From Pelagimonas varians (GTDB lineage: Bacteria > Pseudomonadota > Alphaproteobacteria > Rhodobacterales > Rhodobacteraceae): a DNA stretch of 46,641 bases. The stretch lies in assembly GCF_003208435.1 (NCBI RefSeq), contig NZ_QKMF01000025.1:1-46641 (forward strand). Reading direction: 5' to 3'. A program made the translations under genes and the position numbers. Position 1 is the stretch's first letter, and each line of letters starts with the position of its first letter. This document shows positions 25,801-33,919 of the stretch, one piece after another. Under the pieces are notes generated by a model that did not search any database, was not told the DNA's origin, and worked only from the letters and a program-made list of their open reading frames with translations.

Positions 25801-26990
25801 CAGTCGGTTTCCCTTCCCCAAGCGGTCTGGATGGTTTTCTCGAACTCATCGGCGACACCATTCACACTTTCAAGAATGCGAACCAGTGTCTTTTTAACGA
25901 CATGTGACGGGTCCAGCTCGTATATCGTTTGCTGCGTCATACCCGCGTCGGAAATTGCAGTGGATTTGAGCATGGGCGTGGTCAAAACCTGATCCAGAAG
26001 TATGGACCGCAAGAAGCCGGCCATTTGTGACTGGGGAACATCCGTTGGTTCATATCGGGCGATCAGAAACTTGAGAAAGTTCCAATCTATCGGTCCTGCC
26101 GCATCTTCGAGAGCCTCAACCGTTTCCCCGGCCATTTCCAAAAACTGGGCCATCGAGGCGACATCCAACATGCTGGGGACAACCGTTATCAAGAGGCCGG
26201 TTGATGCCAAAAGGGCTGTCATGGTCGTAAAGCCGAGCTGAGGCGGACAGTCGATGATAACGAGATCATAATTGGCTTCGACTTCGTCAAGCGCGATGGC
26301 AAGGCGCTGCGTAAACGGCGGGTCAACTTTGTGTTGCAGGGCGTAGGCCGTCTCGGTTTCGTATTCGGACAACAAGAGCCCGGCGGGAGCAAGGTCCAGA
26401 TTGTGAAAATAGGTCTTTCGAATGACCTGACTCAGAGGCACAGGGTTTTCGTATTTTAAAGCGTCATAGATCGTGCCGCTTTCTGCGAATTCAATTTCGG
26501 GGCGATACCCGAACATCGTGGTCAGGCTGGCCTGCGGGTCCATGTCGACCGCAAGAACCCTGTATCCGCGCAGCGCATAACGTTGCGCCAGGTGGATCGC
26601 ACTGGTTGTTTTGCTGCTGCCGCCTTTGAAGTTGACGATAGAAATGATCTGAAGGGGGTCATTCTCACGGCGTCCGGGTCGGTATGAGTCCCCATTCCGG
26701 CCGGTCCGCGCCATCACCTCGCGAATTTGGTCGATGTCTTCGGCGGAATAGAGCCTGCGGCCTCTGGAATCGGTCTCGACTTCGGGAAAGTCACCGTCTT
26801 GATGACGGGTTCTAAGGTTTGACAGGCTAATGCCGGTCAGCTCGGAAACCTCCGCAGGATGAAACTTGCGCAAGGTTTTCCGGCTGTCAGGCTGGAAGCT
26901 GTTGCGCATATGGCTGTTCAGCGCCTCCGACAGGCGGGTCGCGTTTGATGCAATGGAGGCTGCTATAGACTTGGTTTCTACAGTTTTCAT
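25800..26990 (-). CDS. parA: Plasmid partition ATPase ParA
   Basis: The ATG at 26990 has GGA seven bases upstream; a GTG four codons earlier is less likely. The 396-aa protein has an N-terminal MerR-like winged helix (RKFHPAEVSELTGISLSNLR then RRLYSAEDIDQIREVM), typical of ParA proteins that repress their own promoter. The deviant Walker A is VNFKGGSSKTTSAIH (about 119-133), Walker A' is AVDMDPQASLT and Walker B is YDLVIIDCPPQLG. It drives plasmid movement on the nucleoid together with ParB. The inverted repeat at 27040-27074 is the likely site for its own repression. Confidence 0.93.
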   Translation of the reverse strand: MKTVETKSIAASIASNATRLSEALNSHMRNSFQPDSRKTLRKFHPAEVSELTGISLSNLRTRHQDGDFPEVETDSRGRRLYSAEDIDQIREVMARTGRNGDSYRPGRRENDPLQIISIVNFKGGSSKTTSAIHLAQRYALRGYRVLAVDMDPQASLTTMFGYRPEIEFAESGTIYDALKYENPVPLSQVIRKTYFHNLDLAPAGLLLSEYETETAYALQHKVDPPFTQRLAIALDEVEANYDLVIIDCPPQLGFTTMTALLASTGLLITVVPSMLDVASMAQFLEMAGETVEALEDAAGPIDWNFLKFLIARYEPTDVPQSQMAGFLRSILLDQVLTTPMLKSTAISDAGMTQQTIYELDPSHVVKKTLVRILESVNGVADEFEKTIQTAWGRETD

Positions 26991-27039
26991 GTTCGATTCC
27001 ACTCTGCCAGACGACCTCTTATTGGGTCGTTCGCGTTTC

Positions 27040-27074
27040 GTCGCTAAACGGCGTTAATTTTGCCATTTAGCGAC
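27040..27074. promoter_or_regulatory. Inverted repeat upstream of parA, candidate ParA operator
   Basis: The arms GTCGCTAAACGGC and GCCATTTAGCGAC pair with one mismatch out of 13 around a nine-base A+T-rich spacer. It is centred about 65 bases upstream of the parA ATG, where autorepressing ParA proteins bind. It could instead be part of the centromere. The site is visible in the sequence; the function is inferred. Confidence 0.6.
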
Positions 27075-27434
27075 AAGTTAACACATGGCACGCAACTTAT
27101 TCCCACACAACGCTTTTTTGACTTTTGTACCGTCTATGGGGCGGGCGTTCAGTGAAGGGGCGTTCCGTATGCCATTAATATAAAAGTGAAATAAGGAAAG
27201 GAACCTGATCAGGTACAAGATGCAGTATGGCCAATGTGGCACGCTTTTTCACATCCAGAAGCGGTTTGATGTCTCCGGCTGGGGGGGGCGCAACAAACAG
27301 CCTGGAACCAGCGCAGCTGTCATAGGAGCGCTTAAACGCCCCTGAGACCCCGGTATAGGCGCGGCTGGCCACGTCCAGAGATTTGACAGCCCCGCGAATT
27401 TATGTGCCTAAGCGCCACAACTTAAGGAAGCGAT
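27075..27434. other. Intergenic region between parA and the GT2 gene
   Basis: These 360 bases show no supported gene. They include a perfect 12-base palindrome ACCTGATCAGGT (27203-27214) in an A-rich stretch, and TTGACA at 27383-27388, which could be a -35 box for the GT2 gene although the -10 position is poor. Confidence 0.4.
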
Positions 27435-28427
27435 ATGAACGCAGGGCGCGCCCCCCAAGACATGCGGCTGGTGGCCGTGATGGTCAGCTATAACCGGCTT
27501 GAGCAGCTCAAGGTCAGTTTGGCCCGGTTGCTGCAAAGCGCGCCGGCGCATCTTGAAGCTGTTGTGGTGATCGACAACGCCTCAACCGATGGCACCGAGG
27601 CCTGGCTTGCTACGCAATCGGATCCCCGCCTTTGGGTGTTTCGCAGCGCAACAAATGGTGGCGGTGCTGGCGGGTTTGAACAAGGCATGCGCCATGCGGT
27701 TGATCGTTATGATCCCGATTGGCTGGTGGTGATGGATGATGATGCGCGCCCCGAACCCGGTGCCCTGGGGGTTTTTCAATCCCGTGTGCAGTCCGGGGAT
27801 TTGGACGGGGTCGATGCGGTGTCCGCTGCGGTCTACCATCCCGATGGCCGGATCTGCGATATGAACCGGCCTTGGGTGAACCCGTTTTGGCACAAAGATG
27901 CGTTTAAGCGCACGGTGAAAAAGGGCCGTGAAGGCTTTCACATGGGCCAAAAAGATTACGATTGTGAGACACCGCAACGGATCGACGGCGGGTCTTTTGT
28001 TGGATTGTTTGTGTCGCGGCGCGGGCTGCAGATTGGCGGCTTTCCGGACCCGAGTCTGTTTATATACGGTGATGATGTTCTATATACGCTGCGTCTGTCG
28101 CGGGCAGGCGGGCACATCCGCTTTGATCCCGGCGTGCGGTTCGAGCACGATTTTACCACGCTGACCGAAGGGGCACAGCGGTTTCGTCCGATGTGGAAAT
28201 GCTATTATCATCACCGTAATTTGCTGATGATCTACCGCGAGGCGGCTGGGTTATGGTTTTGGTTGGTGCTGCCCTTGGTTGTGGTCAAATGGCTGTCTAA
28301 AGTCCGGTTCTATAAGGGCGCGCGCGGGCGGTTTCTGGCATTGGTGGCGCGGGCGCTGCGCGACGGGCTTCTGGGCCGCACAGCTGTGGATTTTGCGCAG
28401 GTCAAACGCTGGACCGCCGAGGATTGA
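27435..28427 (+). CDS. GT2 glycosyltransferase, galactofuranosyltransferase-like
   Basis: This 330-aa GT-A enzyme starts MNAGRAPQDMRLVAVMVSYN. Its motifs are SYNRLEQLKVSLARLL, VVIDNASTDGT, NGGGAGGFEQGM and the metal site VMDDDARPEP (residues 99-108), then FIYGDDVLYTLRLSRAG. The N-x-G-G-A-G-G-F turn and the D-D-D triad are found in the group that includes galactofuranosyltransferases and rhamnosyltransferases. A hydrophobic C-terminal segment (LWFWLVLPLVVVKWL) suggests membrane attachment. Because glf is on the same plasmid, UDP-galactofuranose is a plausible donor; this is inference. It converges with kpsM, seven bases apart. Confidence 0.85.
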   Translation: MNAGRAPQDMRLVAVMVSYNRLEQLKVSLARLLQSAPAHLEAVVVIDNASTDGTEAWLATQSDPRLWVFRSATNGGGAGGFEQGMRHAVDRYDPDWLVVMDDDARPEPGALGVFQSRVQSGDLDGVDAVSAAVYHPDGRICDMNRPWVNPFWHKDAFKRTVKKGREGFHMGQKDYDCETPQRIDGGSFVGLFVSRRGLQIGGFPDPSLFIYGDDVLYTLRLSRAGGHIRFDPGVRFEHDFTTLTEGAQRFRPMWKCYYHHRNLLMIYREAAGLWFWLVLPLVVVKWLSKVRFYKGARGRFLALVARALRDGLLGRTAVDFAQVKRWTAED

Positions 28428-28434
28428 TTTTGGC

Positions 28435-29310
28435 TTAGTTGTTCAGGATATCCCGGTGAAACCGCGCCATGAGAATAATGCCGAAAAACAAAAAGATCAG
28501 ACTGAACAACACGCAATAGGTTACCGAGATGTAATCGGGGTTATACGTCGGATAAAACCCGTCGCGCATCGTGGCGGTTATATGCACCAAGGGATTGTAC
28601 CACAAAATTTCCCGAACCTTGGCCGGCAAATCTTCGTACATGAAGATCACGCCGGACAACAAAACCAGTGGCCGCGAAATGATTGACCAGAACTGCTTCC
28701 AAACAGGAAACAGCCCATCGACGGCGCAATTGAACACGCCAATCGACAGACCCAAGAGACAGGTCATACCAAAGCTGGTCAGAATCGGGCCGCCGTCTAG
28801 CGCAACGCGGGTATCGGTGACCGCGAGAAGGCTGGCGCAGATGACCAAAGTGACCAGGATTCCGGTCAGCGAATTTAACACAAAGCGCGCCAGCATGGCA
28901 TCTACCCAGGTTACCGCCGGATACATCAGAAGGGCGCGCGAAAAGCTGATACTGCGCGCAATGGCTTTCGAGAGGCTTTGAAACAGGGTAAAGGGCAGAA
29001 ACCCGGTCGCATAGAACAAGATGAAACTATTGCCGATCGGCGGCGATCTCAGCATCACTGAAAAGCCTATCGCCATGATCAAAATAACGCCCATCGGCTC
29101 AAGCAAGGCCCAAACATATCCCCCCGGAGAGCGTCCGTAGCGCGTTGCCATTTCCCGGATCATCAAGGCTGTCACGGCTTTACCTGTGGCAAAGCTGCGG
29201 TTGGTTCCATAGCCCGGCTGCTGGCCGGGCCTTTGGGCCTGACGTATGGGCGTGGGCGCCCGGGGGATGCCCGCATGCGGTGCAGAAGGCGGGTTCACAG
29301 GTCGGGTCAT
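28435..29310 (-). CDS. kpsM: Capsular polysaccharide ABC transporter permease (KpsM-like)
   Basis: This 291-aa protein has a Pro-rich N-terminal 30 residues, a TNRSFATGKAVTALMIREMATRYGRSPGGYVWALLEP cytoplasmic entry region, and six predicted membrane segments. It ends in LFFGIILMARFHRDILNN. The layout is that of ABC-2 polysaccharide permeases (group 2 capsule). It would form the inner-membrane channel with KpsT. It is divergent from kpsE by about 100 bases and on the strand opposite to kpsT, which is unusual, since kpsM and kpsT are normally adjacent in one operon. Confidence 0.88.
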   Translation of the reverse strand: MTRPVNPPSAPHAGIPRAPTPIRQAQRPGQQPGYGTNRSFATGKAVTALMIREMATRYGRSPGGYVWALLEPMGVILIMAIGFSVMLRSPPIGNSFILFYATGFLPFTLFQSLSKAIARSISFSRALLMYPAVTWVDAMLARFVLNSLTGILVTLVICASLLAVTDTRVALDGGPILTSFGMTCLLGLSIGVFNCAVDGLFPVWKQFWSIISRPLVLLSGVIFMYEDLPAKVREILWYNPLVHITATMRDGFYPTYNPDYISVTYCVLFSLIFLFFGIILMARFHRDILNN

Positions 29311-29413
29311 CAGGGTGCTGTCTCATACTGGTCAAGGGCCTGCCCATTATGGTAAACGGCGAAGGAATATCCAACAGGCTTTCTACAAGGCCATAAAGAC
29401 CGAAGGCATATCG

Positions 29414-30880
29414 ATGACCGAAGGCACAGGGGCCCCCGCAAAGCCGGTTCATCCGGCAGGCGGGGCGACAGCGCAAAAGCCGGGCCAGCAAGGTGCTCCG
29501 GCAGCACCATCCACGCCAAAAGGGCAGGGGAGGGCTGTGGCTGCAAAACCGCCAGCCCCCAAAATTGTGCCTGCGGCCCCGAATCCGGGAGCGGCCAACA
29601 GAGCAGGACCCAAAAAGCAACCGCCTGCAGCCCCCAAGGTGGCACCGCAGCCCGCCCAGAAACAGCCCGCCCAGAAACAGGCCCCCAAACCGGCCGCAAA
29701 ATCGGCGTCCCAACCGGGAGAAAAGCCGGTCAAGCCTGTCGCGACCCGCACCCGTATGCGGCGGCGACACTGGGGCCTTGTCATGTCCTTTGTCGCGGTG
29801 GTCTTGGTGCCATTTTCCGTGGTGTGCTTTTACCTTTGGGCGATTGCCGCTGACCAATATGGGTCGGTCACCGGATTTACCGTGCGCAAAGAAGAGGGCG
29901 GAAATGCCTCTGAACTGCTGGGGGGCTTGTCGCAGCTCACAGGCTCCAACAGCGCGTCGGATGGTGATATCCTATATGAATTTGTCCTGAGCCAAAGTCT
30001 GGTGCAGGCGGTCGAAGCCGAAACCGGGCTGGTGGCGCATTACACCCAGCTTTGGCCCAAAGACCCGGTCTTTGCCCTATGGCCCGACCCCACCATCGAA
30101 GACCTTGAGTGGTATTGGCAGCGGATCGTCAAAGTGGCCTTTGATTCGGGATCGGGATTGATCGAGGTAAAGGTTTTGGCTTTCGAGCCGGAAAAAGCCC
30201 GACAAATCGCGCGGGTTATCGTGGACAAAAGCCAGGAGATGATCAACGCCCTGAACGTGCAGGCGCGCGAAGATTCCATGCGCTATGCGCGCAGCGATCT
30301 GGCCGAGGCGGTTGAGCGGCTGAAAATTGCACGAGAGGCTCTGACCGCGTTTCGCACCCGAACCCAGATTGTTGATCCCGAGGCGGATATTCAGGGCCGC
30401 ATGGGGGTGATGAACAATCTTCAGCAACAACTGGCCGAGTCGCTGATTGAATATGATTTGCTCAGCGGGACGACCAATGCCGATGATCCGCGACTTGTCC
30501 AAGAAAGCCGCCGCATTCAGGTGATCCGGGACCGCATTGCCAGTGAACGCCAAAGTTTTGCTTCGGAAGGCCCCTCCGCCGGGACGGGGGCAGATGCCAC
30601 CGGAGATGACTATCCCAGCCTGATTGCCGAATATGAAGGGTTGATTGTGGACCGGGAGTTTAGCGAAGAAACCTACCGCGCCGCATTGACGGCCTTGGGG
30701 CTTGCCCGCGCCAATGCCCAACGCCAAAGCCGCTATTTGGCCACCTATGTCCGGCCCACCTTGGCCGAAAGCAGCGAATACCCGCGCCGCAGCACCATCG
30801 CAGCACTGTTTGGTCTGTTTGTACTGCTGACCTGGTCGGTGCTGGCTTTGGTCTATTATTCGATCCGCGACAGGGCGTAA
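29414..30880 (+). CDS. kpsE: Capsule polysaccharide export inner-membrane protein (KpsE-like, PCP family)
   Basis: The start ATG is at 29414, with GAAGG seven bases before it; the frame reads back to 29246 but would overlap kpsM. The protein has 488 aa. Residues 1-115 are Pro/Ala/Lys-rich and likely cytoplasmic and disordered. Membrane segment 1 is at about 120-144 and segment 2 at 462-482, with a large periplasmic part between them that includes SLVQAVEAETGL, FEPEKARQIARVIVDKSQEM and coiled-coil helices, the pattern of KpsE/CtrB/BexC proteins. It links the ABC transporter to an outer-membrane channel. No KpsD or Wza homologue is on this plasmid. Confidence 0.9.
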   Translation: MTEGTGAPAKPVHPAGGATAQKPGQQGAPAAPSTPKGQGRAVAAKPPAPKIVPAAPNPGAANRAGPKKQPPAAPKVAPQPAQKQPAQKQAPKPAAKSASQPGEKPVKPVATRTRMRRRHWGLVMSFVAVVLVPFSVVCFYLWAIAADQYGSVTGFTVRKEEGGNASELLGGLSQLTGSNSASDGDILYEFVLSQSLVQAVEAETGLVAHYTQLWPKDPVFALWPDPTIEDLEWYWQRIVKVAFDSGSGLIEVKVLAFEPEKARQIARVIVDKSQEMINALNVQAREDSMRYARSDLAEAVERLKIAREALTAFRTRTQIVDPEADIQGRMGVMNNLQQQLAESLIEYDLLSGTTNADDPRLVQESRRIQVIRDRIASERQSFASEGPSAGTGADATGDDYPSLIAEYEGLIVDREFSEETYRAALTALGLARANAQRQSRYLATYVRPTLAESSEYPRRSTIAALFGLFVLLTWSVLALVYYSIRDRA

Positions 30881-30884
30881 CGAT

Positions 30885-30932
30885 ATGTTTCGTACTCTTA
30901 GGGGGCTGAACCGGGAAGGGGGGGTGCAATGA
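30885..30932 (+). other. Possible 15-codon leader minicistron before kpsT
   Basis: ATG at 30885 opens a 15-codon frame (MFRTLRGLNREGGVQ) whose TGA overlaps the kpsT ATG by four bases (ATGA). AGGG lies about nine bases before its start. This is the same overlap arrangement used between genuine gene pairs here. It may be a translational-coupling device or chance. Confidence 0.3.
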
Positions 30933-31597
30933 TCCGTTTTGACCATCTCACCAAAAGCTTCCGGCTGCGCGGCGAACGCAAGCTGGTGATCGACGATCTG
31001 GATATAACCTTGCCCTCGGGCCAGTCGCTGGCTCTGTTGGGGCGCAACGGGGCAGGAAAATCCACCTTGTTACGGATCATCGCTGGCACCATGCGCCCCG
31101 ATAGCGGGCGGGTGATCAGCGATGGCTCTATCTCTTGGCCGGTGGGGTTTGCGGGATCGTTTCACGGCGAATTGACCGGCGCGCAAAATGTGCGCTTTAT
31201 TGCGCGGATCTATGGTGTGGATACCGATGAGCTTGTGGATTTTGTTAAGGATTTTTCGGACATCGGCAAGCATTTCGACATGCCGGTGCGCAGCTATTCA
31301 TCCGGGATGAAATCACGTCTGACTTTTGGGGCGTCAATGGGCATCCATTTTGACACCTATCTGGTGGATGAGGTGACGGCGGTGGGGGACGCGGCCTTTC
31401 GCGCCAAAAGCCGGCGGGTGTTTAACGAACGGATGAAAACATCCTCTGCAATTATGGTCAGTCATGAAATGGGGCAGATGCGCGAGTTTTGTGATGCCGG
31501 AGTGGTTTTGACCGGCGGCGAGCTTCTTTATTTCGACAATATCCACGAAGCCATTGAGGCCCATCTTGAAATCATCAGGATTGCGCAGGATGGTTGA
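30929..31597 (+). CDS. kpsT: Capsular polysaccharide ABC transporter ATP-binding protein (KpsT-like)
   Basis: This 222-aa ATPase has the Walker A motif LLGRNGAGKSTLLRII (about residues 36-51), the ABC signature YSSGMKSRLTFG, Walker B TYLVDEVTAVGD and the switch His in MVSHEM. The Glu-x-Thr-Ala-Val-Gly-Asp sequence after Walker B is characteristic of the polysaccharide/KpsT subfamily. A strong purine-rich ribosome binding site precedes the ATG. It powers export through KpsM. It follows kpsE and starts the run kpsT, sulfotransferase, GT4. Confidence 0.93.
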   Translation: MIRFDHLTKSFRLRGERKLVIDDLDITLPSGQSLALLGRNGAGKSTLLRIIAGTMRPDSGRVISDGSISWPVGFAGSFHGELTGAQNVRFIARIYGVDTDELVDFVKDFSDIGKHFDMPVRSYSSGMKSRLTFGASMGIHFDTYLVDEVTAVGDAAFRAKSRRVFNERMKTSSAIMVSHEMGQMREFCDAGVVLTGGELLYFDNIHEAIEAHLEIIRIAQDG

Positions 31598-31651
31598 AAC
31601 TTGCCCTGCTTTGCTAAATAAGCCGCCTCATGTAGAAGAGGCCTAATATTT

Positions 31652-32419
31652 GTGCGTGCAATCCTGTCAAAACTTGGATCTCCGCGGCCCGCTCCGCACC
31701 GCTTTGTTATTTTAGGCCTCCCGCGCAGCGGCACGACCTATCTGACCACCTTGCTCAATGCACATCCGAAAATGTCCTGCACGGGAGAACAGTTTAATCC
31801 GCGGGCAGTGGTGGGTTTGGACGAACAGGACGACAGCTATGAAGCCGTTGTGGCAAACCGTGACGCCGATCCTGTGGGCTTTATGCAGCGCATCTTTGAA
31901 GAGCCGCATCCGCGGACGGTGAAATGGGCTGGCTTCAAGTTTATGCTGGGGCACAACATTTCGGTTTTTAAGGCGTTAGAGGCCGATCCCGATATCACGC
32001 TGGTCTATGTCTGGCGCGAAAACCGTCTTGCGCAGGTGACGTCTTTGATCAAAGCGGCCCAAAGCCAAAGATGGGCGCAGGGCAAAGAAGATAGCGCATA
32101 CGTACAGGCAAAAATTAACGCCTCGCCGCGCCAGATCAGCCATCGCTGGCATGAACTGGCAATGACAGATTACTTGTTTTCCTCTTGGTTGGCGGCGCAG
32201 CCGCATCGCCAGATCAGCATCGAATATCGCGATATGTTTGCCCCCGGTTTCAACGGGAGGATTTGCGAGTTCTTCGGATTAAAGGAAGACCGCGACATGA
32301 AAAGCCCGCTGGTCAAACAGGGCAGCAATACGATTTTGGACCGGATCGAGGATCAAAAAGCGGTTCGGCACTATTTCAATACAATCGGGTACGGGCGCTG
32401 GCTTGAGGATGAATTGTGA
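31652..32419 (+). CDS. Sulfotransferase-family protein (NodH/Stf0-like)
   Basis: Start is GTG 31652 with GAGG ten bases upstream; the protein has 255 aa. The phosphosulfate loop is RFVILGLPRSGTTYLTTLLN at about residues 17-36, and the second site is VWRENRLAQVTSLIKAAQSQ around 121-140, matching the Stf0/NodH-like sulfotransferases that act on carbohydrates. GEQFNPRAV and FEYR-type blocks are also in place. Substrate is unknown. The stop overlaps the next GTG start (GTGA), so the two genes are coupled. Confidence 0.8.
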   Translation: MRAILSKLGSPRPAPHRFVILGLPRSGTTYLTTLLNAHPKMSCTGEQFNPRAVVGLDEQDDSYEAVVANRDADPVGFMQRIFEEPHPRTVKWAGFKFMLGHNISVFKALEADPDITLVYVWRENRLAQVTSLIKAAQSQRWAQGKEDSAYVQAKINASPRQISHRWHELAMTDYLFSSWLAAQPHRQISIEYRDMFAPGFNGRICEFFGLKEDRDMKSPLVKQGSNTILDRIEDQKAVRHYFNTIGYGRWLEDEL

Positions 32420-33906
32420 AAATCCTCTATTACAACTGGGTTGACTACCTGGATGATGAAAACCGCGGTGGCGGTGTGTCTGTCTATCAACGCAATCTGG
32501 TGCGGGCTCTGGCTGGCCACTCCGATGTCAGCGTCGCCTTCTTTTCATCCGGAGTGGCTTATGACCTGCTGTCGCGCGTGCCGCGCTGGGACGTGGTCGA
32601 TCAAGGCGATGCCTGCCCGCGCTATGTAATCGTCAATTCAGGGGTGATCGCCCCGGCGCATCACAGTTATGGTGATGGCGCTCAGTTGGATCATCCAGAG
32701 ACAGCAGAAACGGTCTATGATTTGATTGATCAGACTGGCCCATACGATGTCTTGCATTTGAACAACCTCGAAGGCCTGCCGGTTTCGGTGCTTGAGGGGT
32801 TCAAGACGCGCTGGCCGCAGATGCGGATTGTTGTGTCTTTGCACAATTACTATCCGTTTTGCCCGCAGGTGAATTTTTGGCACCAAGAGCGGATCAGCTG
32901 CACCGGATTTGATGAGGGGCGCAATTGCGTGCACTGTTTGCCGGCCCGTCATAACCAGCGCAATCTGCAACTGGCGGCGGGGCTGAGCTGCCAGCTCAAA
33001 TCAATGGGGTTAAAGCCGGGCAGTTGGGCGTTTGATGTGGCGTTGTTCTGGTCGTTGCGCTTTGGGGCCAAGACGGCGCTTTTGGCGCGTAGGCTGCGCG
33101 GTGTCCCGCGGCGGATGCGCAGGCAGAGCCTTGGCAGCACCCCCGGTACGCTTGAGGTGGTGGCCCGCCCTGATGGTACGCCTTTTGCTAGCCGGCGGGC
33201 GCAGATGGTGGCGGCGCTGAACGGATTTTGCGACAGTGTGCTGTGCGTTTCGGATGCGGTGCGCACACTGGCCGTGGCGCATGGAATAGACCCGAAGCTT
33301 GCCCATACCAGCTATATCGGCTCGCCCGAGTCCGCACGTTTTGCCCAAACGGTCCCCCGCGCGGTGCCGCAATCGGGTGACAGTGTTCTGACCTTGGGCT
33401 ATCTGGGCTATATGCGCCGCGACAAAGGCTTTTATTTTTTGCTGCAAGCGCTGGAAACCCTGCCGCCGGATTTGGCCGGACGGGTGCGGGTGGTGATTGC
33501 CGCGCGGCGCGGTGACAAGGCGACCATGGGCCGTGTCGCAGCCTTGGGCAGCCATCTGAGCGAAGTCGATTACGCCAACGGGTATGGCCATGACGATCTG
33601 GACCGGTTGTTGGCGCAGGTCGATGTCGGGCTGGTTCCGGTATTGTGGCACGACAACCTGCCACAGGTGGCGTTAGAAATGCATGCCCGCCACATTCCAT
33701 TGCTCTGCGCCGATATGGGCGGGGCTCAGGAGCTGGGCAACTGTCCGGAAATGGTGTTTCCCGCCGGCAACATAGAGGCCTTTCATGCCCGGATTGCGGC
33801 GCTGCTGGACGGGAGCGTCGATTTTGACGGCTACTGGCAAGGGGCCCGTCCACCCACGGGTATGCCAGCCCATATCGACGGGTTGTTGCCACACTATCGC
33901 GGCTAG
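32416..33906 (+). CDS. GT4-type glycosyltransferase, long form
   Basis: This 496-aa GT-B protein begins MKILYYNWVDYLDDENRGGG, with the acceptor-side GGGVSVYQRNLVRAL turn. It has SLHNYYPFCPQVNFWHQERI followed by CTGF..C.HC, a Cys-rich insertion in the N-terminal domain, and a C-terminal donor domain with LGYLGYMRRDKGFYFLLQAL and PVLWHDNLPQVALEMHARHIP, where the GT4 donor-binding Glu is found. A Cys block in the same place occurs in the GT4 at 9812-10999. Donor and acceptor cannot be read. It ends 13 bases from the convergent giant gene. Confidence 0.85.
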   Translation: MKILYYNWVDYLDDENRGGGVSVYQRNLVRALAGHSDVSVAFFSSGVAYDLLSRVPRWDVVDQGDACPRYVIVNSGVIAPAHHSYGDGAQLDHPETAETVYDLIDQTGPYDVLHLNNLEGLPVSVLEGFKTRWPQMRIVVSLHNYYPFCPQVNFWHQERISCTGFDEGRNCVHCLPARHNQRNLQLAAGLSCQLKSMGLKPGSWAFDVALFWSLRFGAKTALLARRLRGVPRRMRRQSLGSTPGTLEVVARPDGTPFASRRAQMVAALNGFCDSVLCVSDAVRTLAVAHGIDPKLAHTSYIGSPESARFAQTVPRAVPQSGDSVLTLGYLGYMRRDKGFYFLLQALETLPPDLAGRVRVVIAARRGDKATMGRVAALGSHLSEVDYANGYGHDDLDRLLAQVDVGLVPVLWHDNLPQVALEMHARHIPLLCADMGGAQELGNCPEMVFPAGNIEAFHARIAALLDGSVDFDGYWQGARPPTGMPAHIDGLLPHYRG

Positions 33907-33919
33907 GCCGCCCTTTTGG

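Noticed and set aside
27175-27372. 65-aa minus-strand frame between parA and the GT2 gene
   Set aside because: No start signal, no family and unlike plasmid small proteins; treated as non-coding.
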